Assembly: GCA_013399115.1 (NCBI GenBank)
Contig: VXAA01003841.1
Span: 30,632-94,631, forward strand
Origin: Anseranas semipalmata
Lineage: Eukaryota; Chordata; Aves; Anseriformes; Anseranatidae
Length of the DNA: 64,000 nt
Reading direction: 5' to 3'
A program made the translations under genes and the position numbers. Under the pieces are notes generated by a model, which saw nothing but the letters and a program-made list of their open reading frames with translations, did not search any database and was not told the origin of the DNA. Positions 49,526 through 61,600 of the stretch are shown here, in pieces; within the stretch, counting starts at the first letter, position 1; each line of letters starts with the position of its first letter.

Positions 49526-50589
49526 TGTGAGAGAATAAGACATAAAGTTCTGTTTCAAGGGTTATAATTTTGTTTCAAAAATTCTTTTTTGTACAGTCTT
49601 TATTTTTGGTACATCTGTATGTGATAAAAAACAACCCCTGCAACCCTCACTTCTGAAGGCACCATAGCTTCCTCTGCTTTAAAGTCTGGCAGAGCTCTGA
49701 AGCCAAACAATAGCATTATAAATCTGACAGAACTGACAAGCTTTTTGCAGAGCTCACTTGCTATTACCAGAGTTAATGGTAGACAAGAAAAGCAGAAGTG
49801 TACCATTCACCTCTGTCCAGAGAGCCAATCTGAGGATTCTGGATAACTCGTCTTACTTCGGATGTACATTAAACAGTTCGCTGAAGAGTAGGAGGAGGGT
49901 TGATTTTTCTTTATTATTTTCTTTTATTTGGTTGCGTGTGTGTGTAATTTTTTAGGTTCTTTTTTTCTTCCAATAAATAGCAAAATATCTGAAAACTGAG
50001 TTGCAGGATGTTTAAAACAATTATAGTCTCAAAATTGGATAAAATCCAATGCATTATTTTGGCTGGAATAAATAGGAGGAACTTGGTGTGTTTTGAAACA
50101 TTTAAAGTTGTTCTGTTCTGAAATATTCTGTTTTGTTATTTTCACAGTAACATATATTTAGTATGTGCTAAAATATTTACTTAGACATCTGGAAATTAAA
50201 CATTTTGCCTTTTCCTTTTGAAATGACCTCTCTTCAAGCTACAACAAATTTGAGTTGTATTAAAATATAGAAAAATGAGAAATAAACCAAAAGAACTTAC
50301 AACGTTGTTTTGAGCTTAATCAACAATTACTTTTTTTTTTTTACCAACATTTCTAATCATTTTTAAATGATTAAATTAAATTTTTAGTGTGATCTTAAAA
50401 ATTTAGGTAGACTTAGCTTTGGTGCTACAGCTGGATTTTGCTCGAAATGGACACACATCTTTTCAAAAGAATAAGTAATGCAACCTTTCCAGCCACACAT
50501 ACTTTTTATGTACTTGCTTCTAAAATGATGGCATGACTATGTTTGGAGTCAGTGTCACCCCTTTTTCAGCCATTTCATTAGAAAATGGA

Positions 50590-51196
50590 CATTTACGGTG
50601 CATTAAACACAGCACAGCCAGCTGGTCAGGAGAGGTGATTCTCCTGCTATATTTAGCATTGGTGCAGCCTCACCTTGAATATTGTGTGCAGTTCTGGGCT
50701 CCACAATATAAAAATTACATTAAGGTCCTTGAAAGCGTCCAGAGGAAGGCAACTAAGCTGATGAAAGGGCCGGAGGCATGTCCTGTGAGGAGAGGCTGAG
50801 GACACTTGGGCTGTCCAGCCTGGAGCAGAGGAGGCTGAGAGGCGACCTCGCTGCTCTCCGCAGCTCCCTGAGGATGGGAAGCGCAGAGGGAGGTGCCGGT
50901 CTCTGCCCACTGGGAACTGATGGCAGGACGCATGGGAATGGCACAAAGCTGGGCCTGGGGGGGATCAGACTGGACACCAGGAAACATTTCTTTACTGTGA
51001 GAGGGGTCAAACACTGGAACAGGCTTCCTAGAGTGGTGGTTGATGCCCCATGCCTGTCAGTGTTCAAGAGGCATTTGGATAATGCCCTCATTCATGTGGT
51101 TTAACTTTTGGTTAGTCCTGAAGAGGTCAAGCAGCTGGACTAGATCTTTGAAGGTCCCTTCCAGCTGAACTATCCTGTCCTGTCCTGTCCTATCCT
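50590..51196 (+). mobile_element. CR1 LINE of another subfamily, with a pentamer 3' tail
   Basis: The body matches the RT thumb and C-terminal end of CR1: '[20 protein letters not shown]' is encoded at about 50658-50717, and the 51000-51104 stretch gives a 'HWNRLPRVVVD'-type block. The downstream UTR 'ctggactagatctttgaagg' and the tail 'gaactatcctgtcctgtcct' (about 51170-51196) differ from the other copies here, which end in 8-bp repeats. Frame breaks near 50770-50800 disable it. It is 5' truncated near 50590 and more GC-rich than its surroundings. Confidence 0.88.
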
Positions 51197-53658
51197 AAAA
51201 GATACTTCTTACTTCTCTTTCTTACATATTTCTTGATTTCACAAGTGGTAAGAGGGGTTGCCATAACACTCTGCATGCATTTTTATAGTTCATTTTCTCA
51301 GGTAATTGAGGCTTGTGAGAAGCAGGTGACTAGGAGAAAGTACTTTAAAAGTAAAGTGCAGATCCTTCTGCACTTCAAGAAAGTAAGAAAGTAAGTTTAT
51401 AAAATTTCTTACAGACTCTCAGGGCAGTATTTCTTTGTGCTCTCTCTCTGTAGACACATATAGGTGAGTTTGAGCTGGAAAAGATTGCAGTTGGGGAGTG
51501 GATAGAGTTTTTGAGCATGGAAGCCTGCATATGTGTGAAGAGAAGCAGAACTTTCATGTGTCTTGAAGAAATCTTATCTGGAGGAATTTTTCTATTTGTG
51601 AGCTAGTTATGGTGAAAGTGAAGTCTGAAAGAGCAAAACTTGATGTGCATGATGAGCAGGCAAATGCAGAAGGTAATGAAGAAGACTGAGGAACTTATTA
51701 GTGAATCAGAGATGTATGTGTCTGCAAAGGGGAAAGGAGAGGAAGGGAAAGCAGTAAGACAACTGCACACTAAGATAACTTTGAAGGCAGCCTAGCAATT
51801 TTACGGCTCATTGATTAAGGATTAAGTATTACTTTATATGTGATTTGGTAGTACATAGCTTGGATATGTACTTGGATACGTCTGATGTTTTGTTGCTGCT
51901 AGCAGCTGTTTGCTTGCTTACATACAAAGTGGTGGTATTTGTGCTTTATTTTTTATTTTTTAATTCATGAAGTAAACACAGATATGTTTGGTTTATTATT
52001 ACATAAAAATAGCTCAGAGGAAATTTTACCTGGGGTAATTTCTCTTCAGTAAAATGGTGACATTCTCAGAGAGTGCTCAGGAAGAAAATGAGAAAATAAA
52101 ATTATATATGTATATATAATGATATACCATGTGACAAACCATTTTTAGGTACTATACAAGTAATTTTCTATAGATTGCATGCCTGCAAATTGTTAGAATC
52201 ATGGTCAGCCTTCCTGTACCGTAAGGACAACTGATATAAGAGTCTGCAAAGCTGGGCAGCTACAGTAGGAAAAATTGTACAGTAATAACAAAGTCAGCAC
52301 ACTTTGCATTATTAAAAAAAGACTATTTTTAAAAACTCGCATGATAAGAACTGATGTTCAAGCTCAAATATGCATAGAATGTACTTCAAACAGGTGACAT
52401 TAATAGCTAAACCAAGAAATGTATTTTAAATATTGTAATCTTATATGACTTTTAGAGGATATTTTTTCTAAAATCCACTTTTCTGAGTGTTTACATACTT
52501 ATTAAAAAAAGAAATCCAAAAAGCCTTACCTGAAGAAAAACATTAACTTTCTTACTCTTCCCCTCACCAGCTGGAGAAAGAAAAGCCATGTTTCCCTTTC
52601 TGATGTTGTTGCATGAATTCACAATAGATAGATATGTAACTGTATATTATGTAATTGATTATCCAATTGTCCATGTGGCTTATGAGAAATTTGCAGAGCT
52701 GTATGATACACAAGTGTTGCTTATATGACTTTAGAATTTATCACCTTAGCAAAGGATTAAGTACTGGTACAGCTATAAGTGTTATGACTTTGATTGGAAT
52801 GAGAGTGAAATAAAGATGATGTGACATCCATGAAGTCATTGAGGAAGGATCAAAGAAGGATACATTTAAATTTTACACAGTTTCTCTTCACCATCATCCT
52901 GTATGCTTTTTCTTTTTCCAAAAATTAAAGAAAAAAAAATATTATGATGGTTATGAGGATGATAAATCTCATAAATCTGTATTTGAAGATAGAATATATG
53001 TAGTTCAGTAGTATATTTTACAGCTTGGAGGGACATGAAATCTTACTTTATTTTGCATTCATTTCTTCCCAACAAAATTAGAATCATTAAATGAAGAAGA
53101 AACAAAAGACAGCTCAGCTCTTGCAAATCCTCCAGCCTAACAGTTCAATGACTCAAAACAGGGATCATTCAATTCAATTTTACTTACTTGATTTTTCTAT
53201 AGACGATCTCAGAGCTTTCCAAGGCTTTTCTACCCTAAATATTTTGAGGATCACCAGCCCAAATTGAAAACAAACAAACAAAAGTTTTCAAGAGACTTTC
53301 CAGAGATATCAGTCATGTTAGTATTATTATAAACAATGTAAGGTGCAAAAGTATGGGCTATCAGGAAACAAGTACAGAAGTTGATACTTCGAACAATATT
53401 CAGTAAAAGGATGCAGTGGTAAAATGGAAAAAAAGCTACACAGAGAAATTATGGTCCCTTGTCTAAAACATTGGGAAGATGTAACTGAGAAAATGTATTG
53501 CTTTCCCTGTAAAGCCAGAGGATCTATACTTTTGTTCAAGATTGCTGGCATGGACAGAAAGTTATACAGAATGAGCTACTTGCTAAAGGATTTCAGTAGC
53601 TCAACTTTATTAGCAGTTACTCTGGGCTTTGAAGCAGCTAATATTTTCCTTATGTTAT

Positions 53659-53692
53659 TCTGTGGGTCACTGGAATTTCTGTGACCCACAGA
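53659..53692. repeat. Perfect 12-bp inverted repeat with 10-base loop
   Basis: The arms TCTGTGGGTCAC (53659-53670) and GTGACCCACAGA (53681-53692) are exact reverse complements around 'tggaatttct'. This is the longest perfect short palindrome I found in the window. It would form a stable stem in DNA or RNA. Confidence 0.8.
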
Positions 53693-54141
53693 CATGTTAT
53701 CTCATCCAGATTGGAACCAACAATGAAAATTGCAGATACTTTGAACAGAATGTAAAATCCATCTCAAACAAGCTAGTTGTATTCATTGTTCTGACAGCTT
53801 CCAGCTGAGGTGGTATCACTGGCGCAGAAAAATTCTGGTGCTGGAAATGAAGATGAGGAACAAGCAAAAAAGAGGATTTTAGTTGGGGTTCTTACACCCA
53901 GGGATAAGGGAAACAAGGGGAAAAAATCTCTAGGAAAGAAAGCCCTTTTTTTTTTTTTTTTTTAGTTTGTAAGAGAGGCAACTTTTGCTGTTTTGTGTTT
54001 TTTGAAAGCTAGACTGACTTCCTCATCAAAGATTCAACAATAAGAATACAATATTCACCTCCTATAATTGAGCCTACCCTCACTGATGAGGAATAAAAGA
54101 GAAATTGCCTCAGAACTGGGGACTCGGGTAATATAACAATT

Positions 54142-54170
54142 TATATGTGTGTGTGTATATATATATATGT
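54142..54170. repeat. (TG)n(TA)n alternating tract
   Basis: Alternating TATATGTGTGTGTGTATATATATATATGTACAT-type sequence, similar in make-up to the tract inside the LTR at 19606 but not otherwise related. Confidence 0.85.
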
Positions 54171-54355
54171 ACATATTTTTAATATGACTTTCTGTAATCT
54201 TTTTGCATGGGCTTATTGCATCTTTGCTTTCTGTATAGAGTACAAATACAGAAGCTTCATGGCATTCTGATAACTGGAACCACCATATGCAGAAAAATAT
54301 AATTTGTTACACATTTGGAAAAATTGAAACAAAAATAAATAAATAAAAAAATCAG

Positions 54356-54495
54356 AATATTTTGCAGAAAAGAAGCTTGAAAAATTCTAAGATAGGTTAG
54401 AAATGTAAGTTGCACTTATTACAGGTGCTTGAATGGTCTTACTGTCTCTTTTTCTTTTATACTGAGGAGTTCTTTTTATTTTATTTATTTTATTT
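54356..54495 (+). repeat. Duplicated block, left segment, first copy
   Basis: These 140 bases recur at 55031-55170. The block starts 'aatattttgcagaaaagaag' and ends a few units into a TTTTA array. In this copy the array continues to 54558. Confidence 0.93.
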
Positions 54496-54558
54496 TATTT
54501 TATTTTATTTTATTTTATTTTATTTTATTTTATTTTATTTTATTTTATTTTTTTATTT
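54473..54558. repeat. (TTTTA)n microsatellite, about 16 units
   Basis: TTTTA pentamers with a few irregular units at each end. The second copy of the flank (55031-55170) breaks off inside this same array at an N. Confidence 0.95.
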
Positions 54559-54906
54559 GCCTAGACAAGACCTTTGGACCTTTTCAGTAACTTATACTTG
54601 TCTTAGTCTTTGTATGCATAGTGCAAGACTCCTAAATACCTCTGATTTTCAGAACATGCACATTACTTGAGCCTAAAATAAAATAGAGTGGTGCATGGTC
54701 CATGCAACAATTCTTTAAAAATAAGCCATAAGTCACCATATTACTAGATTGGAAAGGAAAAAAAAAAAAAATCATATATAGATAATTCAGTAGGAAGTTT
54801 TGGGAACCTGAAAACCAAGTAAGAAAACCATGTGAGGAAAAGGTTAGTTCTGTGTGCCATCAGCTGGAGAAGAGCTGAGATGTAGGTAGTCTGATAAACT
54901 AGGAGC

Positions 54907-55029
54907 ATTACAGGAAGTAGTCATACTTGTGGGTTTTTTTGTTTGTTTGTTTGTTTTTTTCTTTTGGTTTTGCTTGGGGTGAGAAATACCTGCTGGTTTT
55001 CATGCTCAGAATTCTGAATTTCAATAAGC
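54907..55029 (+). repeat. Duplicated block, right segment, first copy
   Basis: These 123 bases recur at 55172-55294. They start 'attacaggaagtagtcatac', contain a (GTTT)n tract and end 'gaatttcaataagc'. This copy is followed by N at 55030. Confidence 0.93.
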
Positions 55030-55030
55030 N
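55030..55030. other. Single-N join between duplicated blocks
   Basis: The N joins the end of the right segment (first copy) to the start of the left segment (second copy). This is the order expected from an incorrect contig or gap-fill overlap. Confidence 0.85.
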
Positions 55031-55170
55031 AATATTTTGCAGAAAAGAAGCTTGAAAAATTCTAAGATAGGTTAGAAATGTAAGTTGCACTTATTACAGG
55101 TGCTTGAATGGTCTTACTGTCTCTTTTTCTTTTATACTGAGGAGTTCTTTTTATTTTATTTATTTTATTT
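55031..55170 (+). repeat. Duplicated block, left segment, second copy
   Basis: By eye this is identical to 54356-54495 over its 140 bases, and it stops at an N inside the TTTTA array. Confidence 0.93.
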
Positions 55171-55171
55171 N
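55171..55171. other. Single-N join inside the TTTTA array
   Basis: The N replaces the rest of the TTTTA array plus about 350 bp of unique sequence that the first copy has between the two segments (54559-54906). Confidence 0.85.
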
Positions 55172-55294
55172 ATTACAGGAAGTAGTCATACTTGTGGGTT
55201 TTTTTGTTTGTTTGTTTGTTTTTTTCTTTTGGTTTTGCTTGGGGTGAGAAATACCTGCTGGTTTTCATGCTCAGAATTCTGAATTTCAATAAGC
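55172..55294 (+). repeat. Duplicated block, right segment, second copy
   Basis: By eye this is identical to 54907-55029. Here the sequence continues into unique DNA ('aactaaataagc'), so this copy is the one linked to the downstream region. Confidence 0.93.
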
Positions 55295-57732
55295 AACTAA
55301 ATAAGCAAATAGTAGTAAATAACGAAAAGGTGTTATTTACCAAGAAAAACTGCCTTGTCACTAAGTGAAACCCATGTATCTCCTTGTGTCAAATCTTGAG
55401 GTGTGTCAAAAGGGCAAAGGAGAACGACAGAAAAAGTGCAGAGAATTACTAATGCATTTCATTAAAGAGCTCAAATTGTAAAGAGGATTTCATTGTCACC
55501 TGGTGAACAAGTAATAGACATTGCCCTGGGCATAATTTTAATCATTTTTCATTTGTTAAATATTGTAGCTTAAGCCAGGGAACTGGCTCTCTTTCAATAG
55601 TACATTTGCAGCAGTGGCATGAGTTATTGACATTGTTTATTTATTTAGAACATTATATGCCAGAAAAGTCTCAGTATAATGAACATATATCAATTCCATC
55701 ACCAATGTGGGAGGTAACATAATCAGTAGGGAGTAGAAAGAATATTACAGAGATTGTGGTTTACCAACAGAGCAACATATATTGACATATATATTAAAAC
55801 ATTCAATTTTCCACAACAAAAAAAGTGAACACAGACAAGTATACCATATATTAGTAAACATGAACTATGTAGAACAAGCTACGTATCTTTGAAAATTATT
55901 TGTGTCTACACTTGCAGTCTGGCTATTGACTGGCTCATCTGGGTTTTTATTCAGAAACAGGATTTACCTAATGGAATGAAGTAACAAACAAACAGTTTTA
56001 GTTGGTTTTGTGGGGAACATATGGTGGCAGATGCTTTCTAAAAGGCTATTATCTTTTCTCCACAGAGCATGTGAAATTGTTCTGAAAGATAACCCTTAGC
56101 ACAGGTAAAAAGAAAGAAGAGTTGGTCTGAAATTTTCAGACATAAAGGATTTTCATGAAATATGACAGCTTACGGAAAAATTCTTTTTTTTTGTGTGTGT
56201 GTGTGGATTGTTTATGCAACTTTTACAAACAGAACTTTAGAGAGGTAAGAGAGAGAAAGAAATGGCAGCTAGTCTCTTCAAAGGTGGCAACACCAGGGAG
56301 CTCTCCGATGTAGCAAACAAATCTGCCTCTTTGTACACTCATTAAAGAAGCACAGGAGAGAGAAATGAACTTTAGTATTATACCTCTGATGTAGCTATTC
56401 ATGTCTCTGGACTATGGAATAAATTTGTTTGTCTTAATTAATATGTACTTAATTAAATATATCGTCTCACTAATTAATTTTTCTAAGTGGTTAAGGTAGT
56501 TACTTGAGGTATGAGAAAAAAATGAAGTTCAGTTCCTGGTGTGAAGACGAAATGTTTGACTTCCAGCCTGTTTTGTCAGGATTCTGACACAATGAACAGA
56601 ACAAGTTGTCCGAAGTGCCCTCCCCTGCTCCCACCATTTTTAGGAGAATTTTTTAAGAGCTCTTGATTTCATCCCAATGGAAACAGAAGGAAAAAAAGAA
56701 AAAAATGAAAATTTCAGGATGTTCTGTAGGATGAGAAAATGTTTGCCACTGATCTATAAAAGTAAGCCTTTTGAGCTCTTCAAAATAAGTGATAATTATT
56801 CATCTGCAAATAGCATAAGCATTTCCTTACCATTCTTACAACCACAGGTATTACAGGATGTCAATGCCAATTTTTAATATGATAGTTTTAACTCAGAGAT
56901 TCAAAGGAAAGAAGTAAAGGAGACCCATTTTCATTCTCTATCATTGTGGAAGAAAATGTAGAAGTCAAATCATCTGTTTGCTATCACAACTTCATGGACA
57001 ACAAAATTAATCACTACTATCAGATATAGTATGTCCAAGAAAGGGCAGTGAACAAAAAGCAGGAAGTAATATAATTTGAAAAAAAATTAACACACTTGTT
57101 GTTTTACTCAACCAGGCAAATTCATTCAATTAAACAGTTAATTTAATGTAATCAATTGTACACATCTCTGTTTATAGCAACCTCAGTAGCTACTAATTTA
57201 CTTTTGCTTTGGGGCTTTTGTTTACAAGGCATTAAGATTCTGTAGATAAGAAGAGTTATAAATTTTCTATATACATCTGTATAATAGAGATATCAGGTTT
57301 CATACAGTAAAAACCCTTGTACTTTCACAGCACTCATCCAAAATAGATCATTCTGGTTAAGCCCTATCTGCACTAGATATTTTTGATGTTTCTAGTACTA
57401 CAGAAACAACAAAAACTTTCTATGCTGACATGTATTTCAGAAGTCTTTCTAGCACTAGGAACTCATAACTGTAAAGAAATCTTCTCAGTATCCTCGGTCA
57501 TGTACGTAGAAACATAAGTATAATGCTTCCCATGGAAACATAACTCTGGTTCTTTAGGTTTCCTTAACTATTTCTTTCCAAATATATTATTATTCTGCTG
57601 TTCTTCCTCTTTCTTCTCTTGTTTGGTTAAATATGGTTAAAGTACTGGAGAAAGGAGCAGGAATAAGGGTGTGTGTGTGTGTGTCTTATAATTGAGGCAT
57701 ATCACTAGTGGATAGATTTGTGCTGGAACACA
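55295..57732. other. AT-rich unique sequence, no gene seen
   Basis: It contains (GT)n at 56192-56204 and 57669-57684. A 66-codon open frame at 56677-56877 shows no recognised motif. No dispersed repeat was recognised. Confidence 0.5.
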
Positions 57733-58690
57733 TGTTGACTATGAAAAATTGTCAGGAGTGGCTGTACAACACATGGCGGATGAAATTCAGTGTGGATAAG
57801 AGGAAAGTGACACCCATGTGGAAAAGCAATCCTAATTTTACATATGAACGATATGTAAAGCTCTAAGCTGACTGTTACCACTCAGAAGCAAGATCTTGAT
57901 GGAATAAAATTCTATGAAAATATCATCTGAATGCACAGTAGCAGTTGAAAAAAGAGAATCAAATATTATGACTTACAGAGGCTGTGTACAGAACAATACA
58001 GAGAACACCAATGTAACATCACAGATTCCCTAGTTTACCCATACTTTGAATACCAAGATATGGGTATGTCTCATATCCTGATTCCTTCATCTCAGAAAGA
58101 TAGTAGTTGAACTGGAAAATGTCCAGAGAAAGCTAACAAAGATACATATCAAAGGTAAAGAATGTCTTCTATATGAGGAAAGACTAAAGAGGCCATCTCT
58201 TTTCAGTTTGGAAGAGAGATGACTTAGAGGGGATATAATATCAGAGAGAATAAGAAAAAGGTCTACAAAATGATAAGTGGGCTTAGGAAATAGGTATTAG
58301 TTGTTCACATTCCCCTCCAGTGCAAGTAGTGAGAATCAAAAGAGCCTGGTTAGAGCTGGTTTAAAATATACAAGAGGTCATTCTTCACATAGCAGAGAAA
58401 AGGTCTGTGCAACTCTTTGCAGCAGCATGACGTGGATGCTTAAAGTAATAAAGATTGCAGGCAAAGAGAGAAGTGCATGGAATATTAATCCACAGAGACT
58501 TGCTAAATGAGCAAGACCACTCCTGGTTTGGGAAAGTTTACTAAAATAGTTGGAGATGAAGAACATTTTATTGGAAACGTCAAGTATCCTTGCCTACTCT
58601 TATTCGTCCTTGGCATCCTCTGTTAGCTATATTACTGGGGAAACATGGGACTGGATAGACTCTTTATCTGATCTAGTAAGTTATTCTTAT
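57733..58690 (+). mobile_element. Ancient CR1-type LINE (turtle/crocodilian-like), 3' part
   Basis: Broken + strand frames still align to the RT thumb of CR1-clade LINEs: 57752-57845 gives pieces such as 'WRMKFSVDKRKVTPMWKSN' (the 'MKFNKGKC' region), and 58110-58250 gives 'VELENVQRKL' and 'LYEERLKR' with frame changes. The 3' end 'gggactggatagactcttta' then 'tctgatctagtaa' and 'ttcttat' (58646-58690) matches the 3' signature of turtle and crocodilian CR1 ('ctagatggac..tttggtctgacccagta..ttcttatg'), not that of the recent avian copies. Many indels and stops indicate great age. The 5' edge is approximate. Confidence 0.75.
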
Positions 58691-61600
58691 TTTTTTTTTC
58701 TTAAGAATGTTGAATTATATTGTTTTGTAGTTTGTTCTGTTCTTTTATTTTGAGTTCAGCCTGCTAGACAGGCATTTTTAGGTATTTTGTTGGCCCCAAA
58801 CCTTTCTTCAGCTTCCAAAAAATGTAACAGGGAGGTGTCTGGTGGTACATGTAATGTTTAGGCTATTCAAGGCATCTAGGTCTAACAGGATTTAGAGAAT
58901 CATTGCTAAGCTGAGCAGACCCCATGGTACACGTCTTAATTAGCCTGAAGCAGCTAGTGTTTCTCTGACTGTCTCACCTGTGGGGCCTGAGAGTACTACT
59001 GGTGGTGGAGCCCTTTCTGAAAATTGTATTTGCATCCTGACTCTGTTTGTATACAGTATCTTCCATGATGTCTTCGTTTCCAAGGGAAGGAAACCTTGGG
59101 CATACAGATTAGAAGGTATAAGAGGATACCCTGTCATACACCTGCTGCTCAATCAGTGCTTAGATTTCATCTCTGTTTTCTTTTCCAACAGATGTCTAGG
59201 AAGCTTCAGGTCAATTAAAACCAAAGTCAGTTATTTTCTTGATTGGTTTGAATGAAATCATATCGATGTTTTCCATCCACCTAGCAGATATTTGCTATCA
59301 ATGCCTGACAGCACTAGTCATTAAAGACTGAATTTCTAGGCCTCAAGACATTCATTTTGACAGAATGTGGGGAGAGAATTGATTTAAGTTATAGAAGTGT
59401 GAGTTATTGAGAAAAGTTCTATTAGACTGGAGGCACTTCACATTAGGCTTAGAAAACACATGAGCAGTTGTGGCAAATATGAGGAGTTAGTACAACCTGT
59501 CTCATCAAGAATGTTTGCCTGTCTATTTTTATGTTTAGCATTTCTACTCCAGCATTTGTAAATCTTCTTAGAGATCATTTATTTGGCACACCTGTGACAT
59601 GCTTCTGCTCAATGTTCAGTTCATAAAACTGCTTCTGTACTGGGCTGGTGATATAATACCTAGGAGTTTATGTCTTGCTATCGGTTTTATGTTTTAAGCA
59701 CAGAACATCCATCGAAGGACTTCTACACATTTTAAGGTACATAGAGATTCTGCTAAACTTTTGAAATTAGTTGAGTTTGACCCTATTTTGTCTATCTACA
59801 CAGACTCAGAGAAGGTTAAATGCCAGCTTAACATACAATCCCTTCAAAGTGCTCTTACTCATTGCCATTGGCAGAGGTCCCATAGTATTCCTTTGTTACC
59901 TATCTTTTGTCTGGGAGCCTTTTCCTGTATAGAAGCAGGATTATAGAAAAGTTATGTTTACACAGCAATTATTTATAGGCTAATATGTATAGCAGATTGA
60001 CTGGACTAATGTAATAAGCTAAGTACTTTTATGCTTGCCACCTCTAATACAGGCACGTGATGAGTTGCTGCATGCAGACAGTGGCAGCCAGGTGGGGAAG
60101 GCAAGCTCTGTTGCATTTGGTACCGGCTGATCCTCAGCCCTGCTGAGTTGCTGTCTTCCAATTTCCTGCTCCTTTATTGGGACTTTTCAGTTTTTTACAG
60201 CCACACTTTTTCCTGGAGTCCTTGGCTATTACACAGCCTTATCTTTGGCTTATGTACTTTCTCAGAGCTTGACAACATTTTTTTTTTTTAATTTCCCTTT
60301 TTTTTTTTTTTCCATTCAGCTGAGCCGAAATCATACAGCAATGCTTCACAACAGTGGATATTGACTCACAGGCAGCTGCGCTATGCACTGTCCTCATCGT
60401 GGGAATGAGGTAAACAGGTCACTTCTATCTGGGTATAGCTGTAAGAATAAGCTTTCTGAGTCAGTGTCGCAACCTATGCACAGCCTAAATAAAATACATC
60501 ATATGTACTAAAATACACCGAAAACAGACACATGCTCTCACCATATTAAATATCAAGTGCTGAGCTTAGCCATTTTCCTCTGTGACTGGGCTTTTGAGCC
60601 ATTACCTTTTCTTGATTAAGGATCATATCTCTTTAGTGGTAACATACAATCAGGAAGTGATTATAAATCACTGGGGAGAGTGTGTTTTCAAAGTAAGGTG
60701 GAAATCTTTGTTTACAGGACTCTTTAGTTAATGTAGCTAAGTGTAGCCTAACTCAGAATCAATCCTTGCAAAGTCCCCATATGCCAAGGCTAGGCTTTTT
60801 TCCATGTGGGCAGATCCCCTTCTCTGAATGGCAACAGTAAAATTTAATTTGTTGCCTCAGATTTTGTCTCTTGATTTCATACACTTTCAAAAGTTAACAT
60901 GCTGTTTTTAATGAAGATTTTGTTCTTTTGTGTAATGAACAGGTATGATTTCATAGGTTGGTCCAAAACCAGCCCAGCAATATATTTGCTAAGTACTCAC
61001 ATTTCATTTCAGATAGTCTGAAAGAGATATTAACCAATGCAACTCCATTAAGAAAAAAAATAACAAGGAGGTGTCTAAATTTGTCATTTATCTCAGGTGT
61101 CAGTAAGAGCATATATCCATTCACTAAAATTGTTGCGAAAATTTGCGTGTTGTCTATATCTACATAAAAGACCAAACCTGTGAAGTCTGTCTGAATATGT
61201 GTTTTGATTCTGTACCACCTCACCACACCTGGGAGAGTTGAAAAATGAGTACTCGAGCAAATTCTTATTGTTTGTCTTCGAGATCTGGGTATATGTCTCT
61301 TTTGTAAGAACAGACTGGACCACCCAATTCCATACTATGTATAGAAACTTCTTGGGAAACGTAGACTGTTTCACGCAGTCTCTTATCAGAAGCACATTAG
61401 CTAAGTGTACAACATCCTTACTGCTTGCCACAGTTTTCCAGTGGGCATAAATCAATTTTGATCCCTAAGGTGAGCTGGGGACTACTGGTGTAAGAATTTT
61501 CTTCTGCTTCACTGCCATGTTACTGAAATTGCTGTTTGCACTAATGCTGTTTGCATTAAATTGTGTTGTAATTAGGTCAAAGGTGTTTACCATGTTTACT

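Larger units (their letters stand above)
46444..50589. other. AT-rich unique sequence, no gene seen
   Basis: It contains a poly-T run at 48127-48148, a hairpin at 47738-47760 and a (TTTTA)n array. I recognise no dispersed repeat, exon or RNA gene. Confidence 0.5.
51197..54355. other. AT-rich unique sequence, no gene seen
   Basis: It contains a strong inverted repeat (53659-53692) and a TG/TA tract (54142-54175), both listed separately. No dispersed repeat or exon was recognised. Confidence 0.5.
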
